DNA of 8,447 nucleotides from Candidatus Hermodarchaeota archaeon (GTDB lineage: Archaea > Asgardarchaeota > Hermodarchaeia > Hermodarchaeales > Hermodarchaeaceae), in assembly GCA_016840595.1 (NCBI GenBank), contig JAEOSA010000079.1, forward strand, positions 1 to 8,447. The letters run 5' to 3'. The position numbers and the translations under genes are program-made. Shown piece by piece: positions 6,518-8,447 of this stretch; position 1 is the first letter of the stretch, and every line of letters starts with the position of its first letter. The notes under the pieces were generated by a model, which worked only from the letters and a program-made list of their open reading frames with translations, searched no databases and had not been told where the DNA came from.

Positions 6518-7636
6518 CTAGGTGTTCCTTCGCTGACGGAGAACTAAGATAGTAAGAGAAATGGCTACTCCTACAACAATAACGACACCAAGGATTAGGG
6601 GCCCTGGAAAGACTGGAAGCGGTTCGAAATAATTGATTGTTTCAATGAAAAGGTCCTCAAATAATTCAGCATCGGCATGGACCGCCACCTGTGTATTGGG
6701 CGGGTCTTGAGCAATAGATTGCGTCCAACCCGTTTGATTCTCGTCATCAATCAACACCTCAATGTAATGTGACTCGAACGTAACCACAGACGAGTTAGTT
6801 AGCGCCACGGCAGCTAATTGATCCCAGAAATAGCCCCCCATTTCGGGGCGGACCAATTGGTGCACAATTTCGGCTTCGGGCGTCTGCATGACACTTTCCA
6901 ATCGCGTGCGAAACTCCTCTGTCGTAGGAACCTCATTGGTGGCATCCAAGGGAATCAGCGTGATAGGGACACCGGACTTGAACACAATATCGGCGGCATG
7001 AGGATCCACCCAAATATTCCACTCAGCCACATAGTTGGGGATAGCCGGATATTCAAATCCCACATTACCCGGAACGGTTACCGCCCCACCCATAATATGA
7101 ATGACATCAATGCGCTCCTTTATCGACGGGTCTGCTTGCAGCGCCAGAGCAATATTCGTCAGAGGACCCGTCGCTACCAAAGTAATGTTCTCCACAGACG
7201 AAGAAATAACAGAAACAATCAGCTCCGACGCATTCATCACCGACGGATGCAAGTCCGTCACCGGTAACTCCAACCCATAAAAGCTGTAACATCCACCCCG
7301 CCACTCATCCGGAAACGCATTATCACCAACCAACGGCGTCTCCTTCCCCGCCGCCACCGGAATATCCCGAACCCCCACATAATCCAACAACCGCAACACA
7401 TTCGCCACCCCCCACGGCACATGCGTAATCCCACACGACACCGTCACAGCCTGCACCGACACCCCCGGATGCTTCAACAAATACACCAACGCCCCAATAT
7501 CATCAGGCGCCACATCCATATCCACAATCACTGGCACCACATCCTGCTCTGGCACATTGAGCCCACCAAAAGGCATCTGCCCACCAAGTAAGAATCCCAC
7601 CACTAAGACAAGTTTTAGTAAAGCCAGCTTTTCCAT
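6518..7636 (-). CDS. Membrane-anchored extracellular nucleoside hydrolase (IUNH family)
   Basis: This family hydrolyses the N-glycosidic bond of ribonucleosides to release base and ribose. The Ca2+/ribose motif is intact as DMDVAPDD (39-46, Asp39, 41, 45, 46); TGPLTN (156-161), MGGAV (182-186), EWNIWVDP (205-212, Asn207) and FWDQLAAVAL (270-279, Asp272) match further active-site positions. The P-G-x linker usual between the Asp residues is replaced by V-A-P. Unlike the usual soluble ~310-residue enzymes, this 372-residue protein has an N-terminal signal peptide (MEKLALLKLVLVVGFLLGG) and a C-terminal transmembrane helix (345-366) with a basic RQRRNT tail, so the catalytic domain should face outside. 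ATG 7636 is chosen because a basic residue then opens the signal peptide and GGTGGT precedes it by 7 nt; TTG 7654 would add an acidic extension. Salvage of external nucleosides is inferred; exact base preference cannot be told. Confidence 0.9.
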   Translation of the reverse strand: MEKLALLKLVLVVGFLLGGQMPFGGLNVPEQDVVPVIVDMDVAPDDIGALVYLLKHPGVSVQAVTVSCGITHVPWGVANVLRLLDYVGVRDIPVAAGKETPLVGDNAFPDEWRGGCYSFYGLELPVTDLHPSVMNASELIVSVISSSVENITLVATGPLTNIALALQADPSIKERIDVIHIMGGAVTVPGNVGFEYPAIPNYVAEWNIWVDPHAADIVFKSGVPITLIPLDATNEVPTTEEFRTRLESVMQTPEAEIVHQLVRPEMGGYFWDQLAAVALTNSSVVTFESHYIEVLIDDENQTGWTQSIAQDPPNTQVAVHADAELFEDLFIETINYFEPLPVFPGPLILGVVIVVGVAISLTILVLRQRRNT

Positions 7637-7654
7637 CTCGTCTACCACCACCAA

Positions 7655-7807
7655 CGAGATACTCTAAATCCCCTACCACTTAAAAAAGTCAACTCAAAAG
7701 TACCTAAAAATTCCTAGTTTGCATTTCCCCCATCTTGTATCAAGATGCCCATCAGATTCTTCAGCGCATGCTAATTTACAACACCTTCCAACACACCAGG
7801 TGCGAGT
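7655..7807. promoter_or_regulatory. Intergenic region with perfect hairpin between regulator and nucleoside hydrolase
   Basis: This 153-nt gap lies between two minus-strand genes. CATCTTG (7731-7737), TAT, CAAGATG (7741-7747) is a perfect 7-bp inverted repeat, 60 nt after the end of the regulator gene and about 95 nt before the nucleoside hydrolase start. On the minus strand a T5 (7706-7710) and a T6 (7682-7687, in CTTTTTTAAG) follow; the latter could be a TATA-like element for the hydrolase or a terminator for the regulator. The hairpin could be a terminator part or an operator; the sequence does not decide. Confidence 0.4.
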
Positions 7808-8314
7808 CTAGTGGCTGAGAGTTTGAAACCGATTAAGCATTTCTTTCAATACTGGTGTGACCGTCTGAAGAGTGTCCACAAGCTGCTGCAACTGAGATGT
7901 CAGGAGACTCACTTCCTTCCTTTGAGACGAGGTAAGTAATGCCCGGTCAATATCTTGTGCTGCCTCAGCCAACTGACTAAAAGCACCACGAACGGAATCC
8001 ACAATGCTGAGCCACCGCTCAAAAGGCCCAATGAATAACGACGGTAAAGACGCGTCCATTTCATATTGATAACTCCGTGTCCCCGGCTGTTTGAATCGCC
8101 GTACCGAACCGAAAGCGACCATTTGCTCCAACGTCCGGCTTACGGCCGAGACGCTATATCCAGTCCACTTAGCGATACCACGTTGTGTTTGGGGTGAGTG
8201 GGAAAGGAGCAAACAGGCAAGAATCCGACCGTGAATAGGTGTAAACCCGCGTTGTTCTGTGATGCGTTCCATGAGCTGAATGAAGGCTTCACGGACCTGA
8301 TCTAATTGCGACAT
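7808..8314 (-). CDS. GbsR/MarR-type winged-helix transcriptional regulator
   Basis: This 168-residue DNA-binding protein resembles the GbsR branch of the MarR superfamily. Residues ~24-85 form the winged helix: GFTPIHGRILACLLL, then a helix-turn-helix with IAKWTGYSVSAVSRTLEQMVAFG as turn and recognition helix, then a wing (VRRFKQPGTRSYQYEM). Residues ~95-165 are predicted helical with heptad-like Leu/Val spacing, a likely dimerisation coiled coil. ATG 8314 is chosen because AGGA lies 7 nt upstream and the family starts here; TTG 8344 would add ten residues without support. It is divergent from a gene starting at 8411, an arrangement typical of local regulators that control their neighbour and themselves. 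In bacteria GbsR senses choline; here the ligand is unknown, and archaeal relatives often sit beside ABC transporter genes. Confidence 0.87.
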   Translation of the reverse strand: MSQLDQVREAFIQLMERITEQRGFTPIHGRILACLLLSHSPQTQRGIAKWTGYSVSAVSRTLEQMVAFGSVRRFKQPGTRSYQYEMDASLPSLFIGPFERWLSIVDSVRGAFSQLAEAAQDIDRALLTSSQRKEVSLLTSQLQQLVDTLQTVTPVLKEMLNRFQTLSH

Positions 8315-8340
8315 GATTGATTCCTGTGAGCGGTGGGTAA

Positions 8341-8399
8341 GCAAATATTTTTATAGTTTGTGTATTTTGCATAATTTGACAAAATATGCAAATATAAAT
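8341..8399. promoter_or_regulatory. Shared operator/promoter with GCAAAT repeats
   Basis: This AT-rich region lies between the regulator and the divergent gene. TTTGCATA (8366-8373) and TATGCAAA (8385-8392) are a perfect 8-bp inverted repeat with an 11-nt spacer, half-site centres 19 nt apart. GCAAATAT occurs as a direct repeat at 8341-8348 and 8388-8395, so the core appears three times. TATA-like elements include TTTTATAG (8349-8356) for the plus-strand gene and TTTATATTT (minus strand, 8391-8399) or CTATAAAAATATT (minus strand, 8345-8357) for the regulator. Binding by the adjacent regulator is inferred. Confidence 0.55.
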
Positions 8400-8404
8400 G
8401 GTGA
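8400..8404 (+). promoter_or_regulatory. GGTGA Shine-Dalgarno of the divergent gene
   Basis: GGTGA lies 6 nt before ATG 8411 and supports that start. It is contained in a short inverted repeat (TGGTG 8399-8403, CACCA 8407-8411) that could mask the site and the first base of the start codon. Confidence 0.6.
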
Positions 8405-8410
8405 CCCACC

Positions 8411-8447
8411 ATGTTCCTCCAAACCGACATCACCAAAACCTGGCAAA
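8411..8447 (+). CDS. Start of a divergent gene, possibly an ABC transporter ATPase
   Basis: Only 12 codons are visible: MFLQTDITKTWQ, running off the window. The start is supported by a GGTGA ribosome site and an upstream TATA-like element. The pattern of hydrophobic-charged residues followed by I-T-K-T-W resembles the first strand of ABC transporter ATPases (for example ...LTKTYG...), and GbsR/MarR regulators are often next to such genes. With so little sequence the product is a guess, but the presence of a gene is likely. Confidence 0.5.
   Translation, partial: MFLQTDITKTWQ

Noticed and set aside
6818..7267. Plus-strand 149-residue open frame opposite the nucleoside hydrolase
   Set aside because: Arg/Asn/His-rich shadow frame with no domain features; the minus strand holds conserved nucleoside hydrolase motifs throughout.
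1..8447. CRISPR array, tRNA, rRNA, transposase or attachment-site signals
   Set aside because: No regularly spaced repeats, cloverleaf-like segments, transposase motifs or flanking duplications were seen on either strand by eye.

Overview
The window looks like an ordinary chromosomal segment of a mesophilic archaeon, probably a metagenome-derived lineage. The evidence is AT-rich TATA-like boxes ahead of genes, GGTGA/GGAGG-type Shine-Dalgarno sequences, oligo-T stretches after genes, and envelope proteins with an N-terminal signal segment, N-X-S/T sequons and a short basic tail behind a C-terminal membrane helix. The protein set (LruC-like secreted protein, AbgB-like M20 peptidase, GbsR/MarR regulator, anchored nucleoside hydrolase) would fit an Asgard archaeon such as a Thorarchaeota relative, but that is inference and no marker gene here proves it. 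There are no rRNA, tRNA, CRISPR or mobile elements, and no gap without a gene exceeds about 250 bases.

Layout. (1) 2-940, +: C-terminal part of a GH39/clan GH-A-like glycoside hydrolase, cut by the window edge. (2) 943-1473, -: GNAT acetyltransferase, convergent with the hydrolase, with only 2 nt between stop codons. (3) 1582-3336, +: large secreted multidomain protein, probably starting at a CTG codon, with a candidate Cys-Gln thioester domain and an LruC/DUF4114-like acidic motif. A hairpin plus T-run terminator follows at 3373-3405. (4) 3581-5029, +: AbgB-like M20 metallopeptidase. (5) 5100-5603, +: small type I membrane protein of unknown function, possibly leaderless. (6) 5658-6437, -: radical SAM protein with a CX3CX2C motif. 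(7) 6518-7636, -: signal-peptide-bearing, membrane-anchored nucleoside hydrolase. (8) 7808-8314, -: GbsR/MarR-type winged-helix regulator. (9) 8411 to the edge, +: first 12 codons of a divergent gene, possibly an ABC transporter ATPase.

How the genes fit together. There is no obvious single operon. Several products act outside the cell (glycoside hydrolase probably, LruC-like protein, small membrane protein, nucleoside hydrolase), and with the cytoplasmic M20 peptidase this suits a scavenging heterotroph. The clearest regulatory unit is at the right end: the GbsR/MarR gene and its divergent neighbour share an AT-rich promoter region with three copies of a GCAAAT-type motif, two of them forming a perfect inverted repeat. 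The most interesting items are the possible thioester domain in an archaeal secreted protein, its apparent CTG start, the anchored nucleoside hydrolase, the operator array, and patches of extreme C-over-G strand asymmetry that ignore gene orientation.
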